Made by a program: the position numbers and the translations under genes
Shown here: positions 32,661 through 44,893 of the stretch, piece after piece
Position numbering within the stretch: the first letter of the stretch is position 1
Layout of the letters: each line of letters begins with the position of its first letter
Origin: Adineta steineri
Taxonomy: Eukaryota; Rotifera; Eurotatoria; Adinetida; Adinetidae
DNA length: 64,000 nt
Direction: 5' to 3'
Assembly: GCA_905250115.1 (NCBI GenBank)
Contig: CAJNOI010000032.1
Span: forward strand, 496,001-560,000
Notes under the pieces: generated by a model
The model's database searches: none
Told to the model about the DNA's origin: nothing
Seen by the model: the letters and a program-made list of their open reading frames with translations, nothing else

Positions 32661-34043
32661 AAACAGTACACCAATATGATTTTTTCTGCATCGACATTTT
32701 TAAACGTTGTTATTGATCTACTTTGATCATCTTTAATAAACATTTATGACTATCTTTATATTACTTCTTCATGTCTCATTCGGGCTTAGATATTAATAGT
32801 GAGGGTATAGGTATAGTTGACAATCTGAGGTGCCTTTATCCACATCCTCAATATTAAAAAAATTCATTTCCTCAAAAAAAAAAGAATGCATGACGTAGTT
32901 AATTACGTCAATTGATTATGTATTTCTGTTAATCGGAAAATTTTTAGTGTGCTTTCACGGTACCAACACCCTAAAAACAAATGTTGCGTAAATTAATAAA
33001 AAACTGATAAAAATGTTTTGTGAAAATAAGCAAATGCGTATAATAATAATATTCCAAAATCAAATAGATTAGTAACTTTTGACTCTGATAAGCCGATATA
33101 AATCCACTAAAATATTTAATCACTTGTAAAAAACTCCTATGAAATGTAAAATACTGTCAACTATTTTTTTCAAAATGTAAAGGACGAAAATAATTTGTTT
33201 TTTTCAGTTAATTTTGATCCATATTTAATACATAATTTTTTTCTTTCTTTGCTTGATTTTTTGTTAATATATCATGTTGTTCTAAATTCTTCACAACTTC
33301 ATAATATCTTTTGATTCGGTTTGAAGCACACGACGAAAAAATAGAAATGATCAACTAAATTAAAAATACCAAGTCTCATATATACCAAATGAAGAAAAAA
33401 TTCCACAACTCATAAACTATACAAAATCAATGAGCCAATATCACCTTTCTCCTATATAAATTTTAATAGCATATTCTTTGTATGTTAACAAAAAGATCTT
33501 TTTTAGTTCTTATAATATATTTGAATATAAGGCAGCATCTCGTATTCAAAAAAAGACATTTTGTATTCTATAGTTCTTCGTTTTCAATGATTGAAATTCT
33601 TTAGCATTGACGACTATCGAATATTTATATTTTATATCACAAACTTCGCCTTTGACTGAAAGTTGATATTATTTTCCTGACAGGCCACGCCCTCTTTGTG
33701 TTTTTAAGTATGAATGTTATCGATACACCATACAAAGTAAAACAACAGAACAAAAGGTAAATATTTTCGTTCGTTGGAAATTATCAACAAAATATGCGAC
33801 CATGTGTTTATTTCATCTTGAGGGTGGGTGTGAGGTTCTGAAAGCGAATAATATTCTAATCCATACCTTCTTTCATGAAAGTTTATGATTAAATGAATTT
33901 CAAATCGCAACCTGATATAAGACGCTCTGTTTTCTTGTTCTATTTTGAGTGAAAACTGCAGAGAGCTTATTTTTGTTAGGTTCATATGTAAAGATGACGA
34001 TTTGTATTATTTATTGTAGATTTTTCACTCCAATTATTTGAAA
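32661..34043. other. AT-rich spacer with two repeat copies
   Basis: No gene seen. A G/C-arm repeat lies at 32800-32850 and a lone G-rich arm (CTTGAGGGTGGGTGTGAGG) at about 33817-33835. The minus-strand open frame at 33704-33985 overlaps the repeat arm and looks accidental. Confidence 0.5.
32800..32850. repeat. G/C-arm palindromic repeat
   Basis: Left arm TGAGGGTATAGGTATAG, right arm TTATCCACATCCTCA: imperfect terminal inverted repeats around a ~20-bp middle. A diverged copy of the family. Confidence 0.6.
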
Positions 34044-34280
34044 ATGAGTAAACCTGGACCCAGTGGTAAACCAATGATTTATAATGTTGAATGCAAAAGC
34101 AAAGCAGATGCCAAAAACAAAGCTAGAAGTAGCAGTCCAGGATCAAGTAACAGAGGTGGACATATACCTGAGTTTCATAAAGCTCACAAGGAAGGTCAAA
34201 AGGATCATGAGCATCCAACTAATGCCCAAGGCAAAAAAGAGTTTGGTGCGCCTCATTTCAACTTTGGAAAAAAGAAATAA
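34044..34280 (+). CDS. Small basic hydrophilic protein, 78 aa, family unknown
   Basis: ATG at 34044 (the in-frame TTG before it is not a eukaryotic start) to TAA at 34278-34280. The protein begins SKPGPSGKPMIYNVECKSKA, is rich in Lys, Gly, His and Ser, has no hydrophobic segment, and ends PHFNFGKKK. His residues cluster in HIPEFHKAHKEGQKDHEH. The amino-acid composition and clear codon structure favour a real gene; AATAAA-type sites follow within 70 bp. I do not recognise the family. Its compact GKPxIYNVEC...HF(x)F layout recalls small modules at the ends of some bacterial secreted proteins, so horizontal origin is possible, but I would not assign a function. Confidence 0.6.
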   Translation: MSKPGPSGKPMIYNVECKSKADAKNKARSSSPGSSNRGGHIPEFHKAHKEGQKDHEHPTNAQGKKEFGAPHFNFGKKK

Positions 34281-34810
34281 TTACTGAATCTCTTTATATT
34301 CATTTTCTATTTGACAAATAATTTTCTATTCAATATATAATAAACAAGAACCAATTTTCGATTCCATTATTAGTCACTCATTCATCAACGCAAATTCTTC
34401 ATCTTGAGGATACGAGTAGCTTCACTTCTATAATTAGGATGTGGGTGTGTTTGAGGAGATTTCTCTACAATCACCCACACCCTCAGGATGATCTTTACAC
34501 AAGCACAGAAACAAAAAAAACAGAATGTATATTTCATTATAGTATACATGTAAAGAGTCACGAATAATATCATAAATTCTTTAAATACATTCATGCCTCA
34601 TTAAAATATAAATAATTCATTTTACAATAATATTTTATTTATTATATATACCGGTACCACGATTACTCAGTCTTGGTAAAAAAATATGATTAAGAGTATC
34701 ACACATACGTCAATAAAAATATATATATATATATGTAATAAACAACAAATATGTTAAAATAACTACAAAACATATAAAGTTATATGTGTATATACAATTA
34801 AAATGAAAAT
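34281..34810. other. Spacer with palindromic repeat
   Basis: Short region between the 78-aa gene and the 3' end of the CBF-beta-like gene. It contains the G/C-arm repeat at 34438-34494 and an AT microsatellite near 34720. Confidence 0.5.
34438..34494. repeat. G/C-arm palindromic repeat
   Basis: GATGTGGGTGTGTTTGAGG on the left, CACCCACACCCTCA on the right, about 25 bp between. The right arm is a perfect complement of the consensus left arm TGAGGGTGTGGGTG. Confidence 0.7.
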
Positions 34811-36383
34811 TTATTTTTTCATTGATTCATTAGATGTTTCATCATCTTCATGATGATTTGTATCCATTGGTGAATATACTGATGATTGTTGACCAGTATA
34901 ACGTCGTTTTTTAAATGGTAATTGTTCTTCAAATTGTTTAGTTGTATCCATAGGTTGAACTTGTTTTGTTTCTTCATTTTCATGTCGTTTATTTTGTAAT
35001 AATAATAATGATTCATTTATTGGGCTTGATTGTGATTGTATTAATGAAGCATAATGTGGATTAGGAAATTGTATTGAAGGATGATTTAAAGGTGTTATTA
35101 TATGTAATGGTTGTGTTGAATGTTGAGTTGGATTTGTAATAAAATAAGCTAAATTTCCTTGAGGAACAAAATAAGTTGGTAATGAATGTGATTGAGTTGT
35201 AGAGAAAAAGCCAGGTATTTGTGATAATGATGCTGGTGGAATAGCAATATTTGCTGATGTTGTAGATGGAATTTGTATGGGCATTGTTGTTGGATTACGA
35301 AGTGATGATGAAAATTTTGGAGAATAACAATGAATTGATGGATGATGATGTTGTTGAGATGAGTCAATAGGATTATCATTGTATGAACTTGTAACACTCG
35401 ATGGAGGTGATATGAAAGATGATTGAAATCCTAGAATAATTTTTAAGGATGATTGAAAATTTGTCTTATTATTTCATACCTGAACTTCTTGATATTGATG
35501 AATTCTCAATATTAATCGGTGATGAAGCTTGATAATTTGATTTATTCATATTACTCATTGTACGAGGTGATCGTATTGTATATGGTAAATGACCTGGTGA
35601 ATGTAAATGAGATCTTGAATTTGAGAGAGATGGTGGTGGACTTTTTAAAACATTATTATGATTTTTTCCTAAAATATTTTCACTAATCGTTCGTGATCGT
35701 GTTGTTTTGTTTTTAGGAATCGATCTTTCGATTTGTTTTATTGTTTCCATTTCACTTGCTGAATCCATAGATCTTAAAAAAAGTTTATTAAAAATAAAAA
35801 CTACTCATTATTCTTACTTTTCTTCTATATATACTTGTCGGGATGATAATTCTCGATAATAATCTTCATCTAATTGAACTCTACCGACACCATTTATTTG
35901 GTGAATATCAGAATGTTCTTGTATTTTATTATTACAATCAAAACAACCAAGAAATTGAATACATATACCATCAACAATCATTTTTCCTGATATACGAGTC
36001 TAAAAATTGAATCAAAAAAAATACTGATGAAAATTTTTGTATATTAAATTTTATACTTTCGAATGATCATATTGATCAGGTATACTTTGAACACAATCGA
36101 GAAAAAGTGAATAACCAATATTTCGAAATGTCTAAACAAAAAATTTTTTTTAGAAAAAAAATCATTGTTCAAATAGAAAAAAACAACTTACAACAACTAA
36201 ATGTTTATTTAAAATATCTTCATCAAAACGTTTTGTTAAATCTGATAAATCTTGATTATTATTATGAAAATCATTTTGAAATGGGACATAAAAAACATCC
36301 GTTTCTTTTAATAATTTACTTAATTCTTCATGATGTTCGAATGATTCTTGTTGAGATGGTAAAAGACCTATTGCAATTGACAT
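34811..36383 (-). CDS. Core-binding factor beta-like protein with long C-terminal tail
   Basis: Five exons on the minus strand (36383-36192, 36131-36057, 35999-35818, 35772-35480, 35430-34811) keep phase and encode about 453 aa. The first ~150 residues match the CBF-beta fold. SFEHHEELSKLLKETDVFY lines up with the family's N-terminal helix, GYSLFLDCVQSIP with the strand before its loop, and KMIVDGICIQFLGCFD plus NGVGRVQLDED with the NGVCVIWKGWID...DGMGCLEFDEE region. CBF-beta is the non-DNA-binding partner that stabilises Runt-domain transcription factors on DNA. The remaining ~300 residues are Ser/Pro/Gln/Asn/His-rich and probably disordered, whereas vertebrate CBF-beta is under 190 aa. It is divergent from the FAD monooxygenase gene 325 bp away. 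Identification is by remembered motifs, moderately sure. Confidence 0.75.
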
Positions 36384-36708
36384 TTTTTTTCTAATATTTT
36401 ACTTGAACAATGACCGCAAATAGAAATTAAATTGAATGACTCGGTTGTTTATGTGGTGAAATGGTTTTTATTTATGCATGATTATTTATGGTCTTATGAC
36501 ACACAACTGCTATTGGATAGCACGTGCCATTTGTTCTTCTCTATGGACTTTATGACTAATAACCAATGAAAAAATAAAGATGAAAATTTATCGTGGTAAA
36601 CATTAATAGATGTACGCATAAATCAGATATACACAAATAGCCTCGAAAAAATGTAACATCGAATAAATTATTTCAAATAAATATTATATATTTTATTTTT
36701 AGTACAAA
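36384..36708. promoter_or_regulatory. Divergent promoter region, CBF-beta-like / FAD monooxygenase
   Basis: A 325-bp AT-rich interval between two start codons on opposite strands. It must contain both core promoters. I see no specific binding site that I could name. Confidence 0.5.
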
Positions 36709-38283
36709 ATGACATCATCAACCGATATATTAATTGTTGGTGCTGGTCCAACTGGTCTTATGTTCGCATGTCAACTTTCACTTCATCCAAATATATCTTT
36801 TCGTATTTTTGATAAAAATCCTACTCGTGCAACTGAATCGCGTGCACTTGTTGTTCATGCTCGTTCAATGGAAGTACTTTCACAACTTAATCTTATTGAC
36901 AAAGCAATGTCTAAGGGAAAATTAGTTGATAGTATGAATGGATTTTTTTCCGGTAAACGTGCTTTTAAAATGGATTTTACTAAGATGCGTGATAAACAAC
37001 AACCTTTACTTACACGTTATCCATATGCATTATTTCTTGAACAATCAAATACTGAAGAATTATTAGAAACATATTTAAATGAACATGATATTAAAGTTGA
37101 ACGAGGCATAGACGTAATGGATGTTACAGATATTGATTCAACAAATAATACTGGTGTTGAGGTGACTTTATCTAATGGTGATCGTGTTCGAACAAAATAT
37201 GTTTGTGCATGTGATGGTGCACATAGTACTATTCGACATAAATTAAATTTATCATTTGCTGGTCAAACTTATTCATCATCATTATTTATTGCTGATTGTA
37301 CAATTAGTAATTCACCAATGGGACAACATGAAGCTGGATTTTTTTTCCATAAAGATGGCTTCGCTGGTATATTTCCTATGGTTGGTGATCAATGTCGTAT
37401 TGTGGCAACAATTAATGAAGAAAAACAAAAAAATGCTGAAACAAGTTTTGAACATGTTTCAAATATGGTTAAAACTCGTAGTCGATTTCACAGCTTAAAT
37501 ATAAGCAATTGTATATGGTCATCTGTATATCATTCTCATCATCGTCGTATTACAACATTTCGATCTCGAAATCGATATTTTTTACTTGGTGATGCTGCTC
37601 ATATTCATTCACCAGTTGGTGGTCAAGGCATGAATACAGGTTTACAAGATGCACATAATCTTGCTTGGAAATTAGCTTATGTCTTAACACATTCAGCAAA
37701 TGATCGTCTTCTTGATACATATCACGATGAACGTTCCGTTGTAGCCAAGACATTAGTCAATACAACCGATCGATTATTCTCAATAATGACTAGTAATAAT
37801 TGGTTTGTGAAATTTTGTCGTCTTAATATTGTGCCATATATCTTACGATTTTTTATTCAACCATTATTAAATTATTCTCAAACTCTTCGACAAGCAGCAT
37901 TTCGTCGAATTTCACAAACAGGTATTACATATCGATCAGACAAAATTTATGATTATGGTGCATCAGCAGGAAATTTCCATAAAAATACTCCATTGCCCGG
38001 TGATCGTTTTCCATATGTTATTTTTGATTCATGTCATTATCATTTAGTTATTTTCGAAAGTCAACAATTAACAAAAGTATCTCAATTTATTCAATTTATT
38101 AAAACAAATTATCCCGAAATTATTCAAATTCATGATGTTCATAAAGAAAACATTCCATTACGATTTCAAGGTGCTATTCTTATTCGACCTGATGGATATA
38201 TTGCTTATCGAACAATTGTATTTGATACAAATCATTTTCGAGCATATTTTGCTCAATATTTTCCTCAAGCAATAGTGATATAA
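36709..38283 (+). CDS. FAD-dependent aromatic-type monooxygenase (PheA/TfdB-like)
   Basis: Single exon, 524 aa. The N-terminal dinucleotide-binding site is ILIVGAGPTGLM (GxGxxG at residues 11-16), followed by the FDKNPTRATESRALVVHARS segment typical of the aromatic hydroxylase family. The second FAD motif is GDAAHIHSPVGGQGMNTG at about residues 294-311. The C-terminal ~130 residues form the thioredoxin-like tail usual in phenol-hydroxylase relatives. These enzymes use NAD(P)H and oxygen to hydroxylate phenols, polyketides or other aromatics. A complete, intronless gene of bacterial or fungal type amid intron-rich animal genes suggests horizontal acquisition. The substrate is unknown. A link to the NRPS product about 10 kb away is possible only as speculation. 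Confidence 0.88.
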   Translation: MTSSTDILIVGAGPTGLMFACQLSLHPNISFRIFDKNPTRATESRALVVHARSMEVLSQLNLIDKAMSKGKLVDSMNGFFSGKRAFKMDFTKMRDKQQPLLTRYPYALFLEQSNTEELLETYLNEHDIKVERGIDVMDVTDIDSTNNTGVEVTLSNGDRVRTKYVCACDGAHSTIRHKLNLSFAGQTYSSSLFIADCTISNSPMGQHEAGFFFHKDGFAGIFPMVGDQCRIVATINEEKQKNAETSFEHVSNMVKTRSRFHSLNISNCIWSSVYHSHHRRITTFRSRNRYFLLGDAAHIHSPVGGQGMNTGLQDAHNLAWKLAYVLTHSANDRLLDTYHDERSVVAKTLVNTTDRLFSIMTSNNWFVKFCRLNIVPYILRFFIQPLLNYSQTLRQAAFRRISQTGITYRSDKIYDYGASAGNFHKNTPLPGDRFPYVIFDSCHYHLVIFESQQLTKVSQFIQFIKTNYPEIIQIHDVHKENIPLRFQGAILIRPDGYIAYRTIVFDTNHFRAYFAQYFPQAIVI

Positions 38284-38621
38284 TTTATTCTCTTCCAGAA
38301 CATTTCTATTTTTCTATAATTATTTCAGCAATAAACAAATAACCATGTGTAATATTATTTTTTTATACTTTTGTCATCAGAATTAAGAATATCGAATAAA
38401 AAAAAATCGATGTATATAAAAATTTCATTTAAATATATGTAAACTTAACAAGGTTAAATTTCTTCATATAAAAGATCAGTAAAATACAAAATGAAATACT
38501 TTTGTATCTCATCAAACAGTTTAATTATCTATTCTTTTTGTATGTCATATACCAATTGAAATAGTGATGATTAGGTAAACGTATACATGTATATATAGAT
38601 ACGAGTATACGAACCTGTTCG
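38284..38621. other. Spacer, monooxygenase to phosphatase
   Basis: AT-rich, about 340 bp. It holds the 3' UTR of the monooxygenase and the promoter of the PP2C gene. Nothing distinctive seen. Confidence 0.45.
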
Positions 38622-40480
38622 ATGAAGCGCAAATGTTTCATTTCTATCAATCAAGTACATACACATTCATCATTTGTTCAAATAAACGAAAACGTGAAGG
38701 GAAGAACGACAACGAGGACAAGCTACTTTTCTTCTGATCGATTTTTCTATACTTTAGCTCGTGTATACAAGGTTTCAATGCCTCTTCAATCTTCAAGATT
38801 TTCTGATGCTTATGAAGTTTATGTTGATTATGGAAAAGGAAAACCAATTAAAATGAATAAGAATGAAGCAATATTTATTGATGTTGAAAAATTTCTTATT
38901 GAACAAATTGATCAAAAAACAATGATGACAAATAAAAAATTTTATGAAAATAAATTATCAAATAAGAATGTTTATAAACATGATTTAATGATAAATAATG
39001 AAGAATCGTAAGTTTAAAAAATTCTAATATTTTCAAGGATTTTCTGAAATATAAAGGTTATGTTGACCTCAATTTTCCTTTTAGTTTGATAGGTAAAGTA
39101 ATTCGTCGTTCAAATTATTATCAATATGGTCAAGAGAATATCAGTCCTCCAATTTCTCGTAATTATCAATCAACTTTTACACCCGATAGTTCTCCTCGAC
39201 ATTCATCACATTCATCATCATCAACATCATCATCTCGAACTGAACCCAAAATAATCTATGATGATACATGGTTAACAAATAAACAATATAATCCACGTAT
39301 AAATGCATTTCTTGATTATGTACATGATAGATTTAATGATAAAACTAAACAATTATGTACGGAACGGAAATCAACACGTACAAGTATTGATGAAATATCT
39401 CCAAGATCTACGATTTCGGAAAGAATATATCCAATAATAAAGGAAAAAAACTTATGTTTACATATTGCTGTTAATGGTGTTTCGAAATCTTTACGAGGAC
39501 AAATACCATTATCAAACTTAAATATAAATAATGGAGATTTTGGTGATGATGCTGGAATGTTTGTTGATACTCGAAATTCTTGTTTTGTTGGTAAATTTTT
39601 TAAAAATTACAAAAACAACTTATATTTATTATTTATAAAGGTCTAGCCGATGGTGCTGGCGGGAATCGTTCACTTGGAATCAATCCAGCTGATTTTTCAC
39701 AAGCTGTTCTAAGTGCTTGTCGAAATCTTTTACGTAAACATACTGTTCACTCAAAACAATTACCAGCATTGTTATTAGCAGCTATGGATCATGTTGAAGC
39801 AAGTGCAATTCGAGGTATGAATTATAATTAAAATATTCTATCTACAATTCAATCTTATAGGTAGTAGTACATTATGTTTACTTGCTTTGGATAAACAAGA
39901 ACATACATTAACATCATTAAATATTGGTGATAGTGGATTTGTTATTTATCGTAATAATGAAATATATCGTCGATCAACAAGTACAATGAATCCAAATGGC
40001 GCTGGACCAAGACAATTATTTTCTCTTAATGATTCATTAGGTTTACCTTGTTTTATAAATGAAAAGTAAATCATAATGATACATATATATTCAATTTTGA
40101 TTCTATATGTTTTTTTCTAGTGAAATATTACGTGATTGTTCATTAGATACAATGAAAGTTCAAAAAGGTGATGTTATTATTTTATCTTCCGATGGTTTAT
40201 GGGATGTTATCAAAACCGATCAATTACAACAGATTATCAAACGTAATACAAATAATGTTAAGTTCTTTCTTATATGAAATATTTTTATAACAAAAAATTT
40301 GTTTTTATTTTATATAGTATCTTCAAAATTTAGCTGATGATCTTCTTAATCAAGCAGTTGAAGGTATAACTGAAATATTTTGGTAACTCATACATAGACA
40401 AAAAAAATTTATTTTTAGGATATATTGTTGATAGTCGAGATGATATTTTAATTATAGCATGCCGTGTTGATGAAGTATAA
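38622..40480 (+). CDS. PP2C-type protein phosphatase, PPTC7-like
   Basis: Seven exons (38622-39007, 39085-39590, 39641-39814, 39861-40065, 40121-40256, 40318-40363, 40419-40480) in consistent phase give 504 aa. PP2C motifs: GDDAGMFVDT (metal-binding Asp), GLADGAGGNRSLGINPADFS, a GSSTLCLLALD core, LNIGDSGFVIYRN, VQKGDVIILSSDGLWD and SRDDILIIACRV. The ADGxGGWR...G-DP-xxFS layout is that of PPTC7 and plant/yeast relatives, Mn/Mg-dependent Ser/Thr phosphatases acting in or at mitochondria. The first ~180 residues are a Ser-rich extension without clear domains, longer than in human PPTC7 (about 300 aa). Localisation is inferred from the family. All introns are 45-77 bp. Confidence 0.85.
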
Positions 40481-42822
40481 TTACATAATCTTAATTAAAT
40501 CAAAAAACAACAACATATTCAATTCATTATCTTTTTCTGTTTATTATAATGTGCATGCTTTCTCTTTCATGTTTTTTTCAATATAGATTGATAATCAGAT
40601 TTAAAAAAAATGAAAATAAATATTCTTGTTTTGAGAATATATGATTAGACTAATCTTACACATGTATCGAATTTAAAACTTGTATCTGATTAGTGTAGAT
40701 TGACAAAATTCTTTTCAAAATATAATGTAAAATGAATGAAGAAGAAGGTTAAGATTGCGTATGAATCTGTAATAGATGATTAATTAATAATGATTTTCAT
40801 TATACTTTTAATATCTGTTTGTAATAACTGATGATAAAGAAGGAATACCCTCAAAACATAATTAGTTTATATTCTTGTACTTGATGCAATAGCAAAAGAA
40901 CATTTTATCTGTTCTTGAACATGTTTGTTCTCAGTAGAAATAATCGTAAGGATATAATAAAGGGGAAGGAGCAATCTGTCAAAATTTTACTTGTCAGAAG
41001 TAAGTATATGTGCAAAATAGATAAGGCAATTTTGCAACTAGTACTTAAAAGTAAATTAAAAACTATATTTCGCATTATAAAATGTTGACTATCTTGATTT
41101 CGATTGTAGGAAAATAAAGGAATAGCTTCTGACGCTGTATCTTGTGGTATATTTCACTTATTTTTATTAAAATACATTAGTTGATAAAAAGATGAAAGAA
41201 GAAAAAAAAGTAACGGATGGTCTATTATAAATCGTCCACTGTTGCATCTCATTTTTCCACCAATTAATACATTGTATGGACTTCGTTTTCAAAAAAAAAA
41301 AGCAAAATTTTGTGCGATCAATTTTCTCTAGACGAACGAGAATTACTTTTGTTTTCTTTCATCTTTTTATTGTATATATTGTTTTCGAAATAAGTTCAAT
41401 TTTGTTATTTTTGTCGATAAAAATACAATTATCTATAAAAGCAGATAGAAGTTTTTCAAGTGCACAAATTCATATAGGAAAGTATTCTATCTATAGAAAT
41501 GTCTAAGAACTAATGGAGTTTTAATGTAATATGATGGATTGTATTCCTATCTTATCATATGTACTTATTATAACACAAAACATTAATCTTACGAATAATT
41601 TATGAAATATACTTTCATTTCAAAACTTTTACATGTATAAAATTTACTATAGAGTTCAATCGCAAAAACATTCAACTAAAATATGAGAAAGTACATTTAC
41701 ATTTGTTTTAGATACTTGATATATACTTAATAAATATATAAATAGTTCTCTCAGTACAATCATAAAGACTCTCTTAAGATTAAAGATATTTTCAGATGCA
41801 GAGTCATATAAGATGATACTTAAAAATTCAATATGTTATTAATAGAATATTCAAATTTTCCTATACATTAATATTGTTTGTTTAACGATGCATTAATTTA
41901 TTACTGCAAGTCATGAAATCTAGAGACAAAAAAGACACCGGTTTCCATCTATATCATCTTATTCTAAAAGATTATACCATTCATAATTTATATAGCGAAC
42001 AAATTTAGTTATAAAAATAGACAAGAGTTACAGTAACCTTACACCAGTAATGACTGCAAATAATTTCGAAATAGATTTAAACATGTCTGCAAAAGTTCTT
42101 TGTCTGATTATATTTTGACATATTTTCGTATTAAAATATCAGACACATTAATCACATAATACGTAGTTCAATATAACGTCTTAATAATAATCGTGACGTA
42201 GGCTTTTATGAAATTTTATTGACTAAGGCAGTAAATCTACTCGTTATATGGAAAAAACGTATACAAAATTAATGAATAACTAACCCTTTCCACTCATCCA
42301 AGGGACATCTTTGCCTCGATTATTATGTTACATTCAATTATCAACTTGTAATTAACCATAGGTCGTACTTGCATATTATATAGTTACTAATCAAGAACAT
42401 CAGGTACTGTCGATAACTCCTGGATGTGCCGAAAGCTCAACTAATAACAACTAAATTTGCTACTTTATCAAATAAAATTTCATTTACATTTATTAATGTA
42501 TTTTTAAAGTACTACAAAACCTTTTTGATACTTGTTTTTTATTTATTGCGTATTTCCCTCACACTGATTAGATTGTAATTATATGCTGAGAAACTACTAT
42601 TAAAATTAATCTAGATCTAAAAAATATACCTGACTTTTAGATAATTATACGTCGTTTTTCGAAAGCTTTAATTATGCTTTACATAATTATATATCGATAG
42701 TTAATTGATAATTCTGAAGAAAAGATTTTAGTCCTGATATTCATAATTACAAAAAACAAATTTTATTTCATTAAAGAAAACTGTATATACATAGACAACA
42801 AAATTTAAATTACAATATTCTC
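40481..42822. other. AT-rich intergenic region between convergent genes
   Basis: About 2.3 kb between the 3' ends of the phosphatase (+) and the GPCR (-). No protein-like frame, RNA gene or repeat that I can support. The frame at 41276-41506 is composed of AT-rich codons only. Confidence 0.5.
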
Positions 42823-44893
42823 CTATCGCAGATAATTTCTTCGATGATGTTTCAATTTTTGCTCAATTTCTTTCCATACATAACTTTTTTCGGAATTTTC
42901 ATTATGAGAATTAACATCAATAAATTGTTTTAAATATTTCTGTGGTGTTCTTATACTATTTATTGTATGATTCTGTTGATAAATACGACTAGGGAGACTT
43001 GTTTGATTAGGTTTATTGTTAATCATATAATTTTTTCCATTTATATTTGGTGTCGTTAACATAATTGAACGATTAAATTCATTTTGTGTACTTAAACCAT
43101 CTAGACTATCATTGGTTTTTTTCCGGCGTAAATGAAATAATGTAAATGCACGTCGACGTTTTATACGACAACGACGAAAATAATATGCTATATATAATTT
43201 AAGTGTTAAACGAAATTTTGGATTTATTGAATAAATATAAAAATTTGCACCATGATTTATAGTTAACATTATATTTGATATACAATATAATTTAATACGT
43301 ATTTGATTAAAAGAAATTTGTTGTTGATAACTAAATAATGGTGCTATAAATATATTTATGACTTCAACTAGATGTGCACTACGACATATCATATAAACAG
43401 TTAAGACACAAACAATCATTAATGTTATACGAAAATATGTATCTTGTTTACGATCATTACGGAATGTTGTATTCGTATTTTTTGTTGTTAGTTGACTTTG
43501 AGCTGATCGTAATGCACGTATTAAAAATAACCAAATTAAAAAACATATTAACCATGGAATGAGTAAAGATATTACAACCATTGTTGGATAAAATAGGTGT
43601 ACAAAAAATGGAGTTCTTAATAGAGATGATGTCTCAAGGCCATAATATTTCACTGAACCATTATTAGTACAAAACATTCGTATGTTTGTATAAAGAAATA
43701 AAGGTAAATTAACAAATATTGACAGGATTAAAATAATTATTATTGTATAACGAGCCGTACGTCTATTACAATAATTTTTTGCTACCAATGGTTGCTATAA
43801 TTAATACAAAAAAAACTTTTTAGTTTAAGAGTATGTGTTTTTTTTAATAGTATTTCTATGTAATCTTCTTCTAGACAATAACAAACTGTATAACAGATGG
43901 ATATCTTTTCTCATCGATTCAATTTTAAGAATGTTTTCGCAATATATGATGATTGATATTTGTTATTTATTTTGCTAAACAGTTTTCTAACGATTACATT
44001 TATTAAAGGAATAAGAAAAGTTCGCATTACTATCCATCTGAAATAACGATATCTATAATCTACTTTCAGATGGCATTCAGAAAACAAATTAATATTTATT
44101 TCTTAAAAGATCGCAATGATCCGGAAATTTGTTAATAAGATTTTATGTGTAGGACTTTTGTTATTATGAGAAGAAAAAACAAAATGAAATATTTAGTTAT
44201 ATCTATTAATTAAATTAGATAAGATAGAAAGAATCAATCATCATATACATAATTGATATGTTCGTAAAACATAATTGAAAATGAGATACCCTGTCTATCT
44301 TCTGTAGACCGTAATAAACAATTTCCTTGGCATATTTTTTTCAAAAAAAAAAATTTATAGTATCTGTCATTCGCTTCATGACATACTGCAATTAATGTGT
44401 ACGTCTAGTTCATTGATCGAAGAAAATATAAATCTGTGTTTTTTCTCTTACTTTAACAACGATTAATCGAAATGTTGTTATTAATACAATAAGCCAATTA
44501 CTAAATGTTGTAAATATATTTGCTAATACATTAAAAATAGCTCGTGTAATAACATGTGTAGTTAAAAATGTTGATGAATCTTGTAAATGTGGTAAAAAAT
44601 AATAAAATAAAATATTATTCATTGAAACAACTGTTGGTGAAACAAGATCAGCCCATGCAAGTGTAACTAAAAGTGTTGTCATTGTTGAATGCATATGACG
44701 TCGTGAAAGAACAAATAAATTAATTAGATTACCCACATCGGATAATATTGATAATATCACACTAATTACACCTAATGTCCAAAAAGCAAAAGGTGAACGA
44801 AAATGTATTTCGCCGTGACGGCTTGGATCTAAAATTGTGTTATTAAATTTATTTGATAAAAAAAATATTTATTTTACCTTCGGTACAATTCAT
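42823..44893 (-). CDS. Rhodopsin-family (class A) GPCR, peptide-receptor-like
   Basis: Exons 44893-44878, 44828-44452 and 43794-42823 give 454 aa in frame. The first ATG is within MNCTEDPSRHG, with an N-glycosylation sequon, which fits an extracellular N-terminus. Seven hydrophobic segments can be traced: TM1 near FWTLGVISVILSILSDVGNL, TM2 LLVTLAWADLVSPTVVSM, TM3 ending SNWLIVLITTFRLIVV, TM4 YTIIIILILSIFVNLPLFLY, TM5 PTMVVISLLIPWLICFLI, TM6 RITLMIVCVLTVYMICR and TM7 ending NFYIYSINPKFR. The TM1 Asn and the TM2 LAWADL are family hallmarks. The DRY box is altered to FRL, and NPxxY to NPKFR. The overall look is of the FMRFamide/neuropeptide receptor type expanded in rotifers. The ligand is unknown. 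Intron 2 is 656 bp. The 16-nt first exon is the least certain part. Confidence 0.8.
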
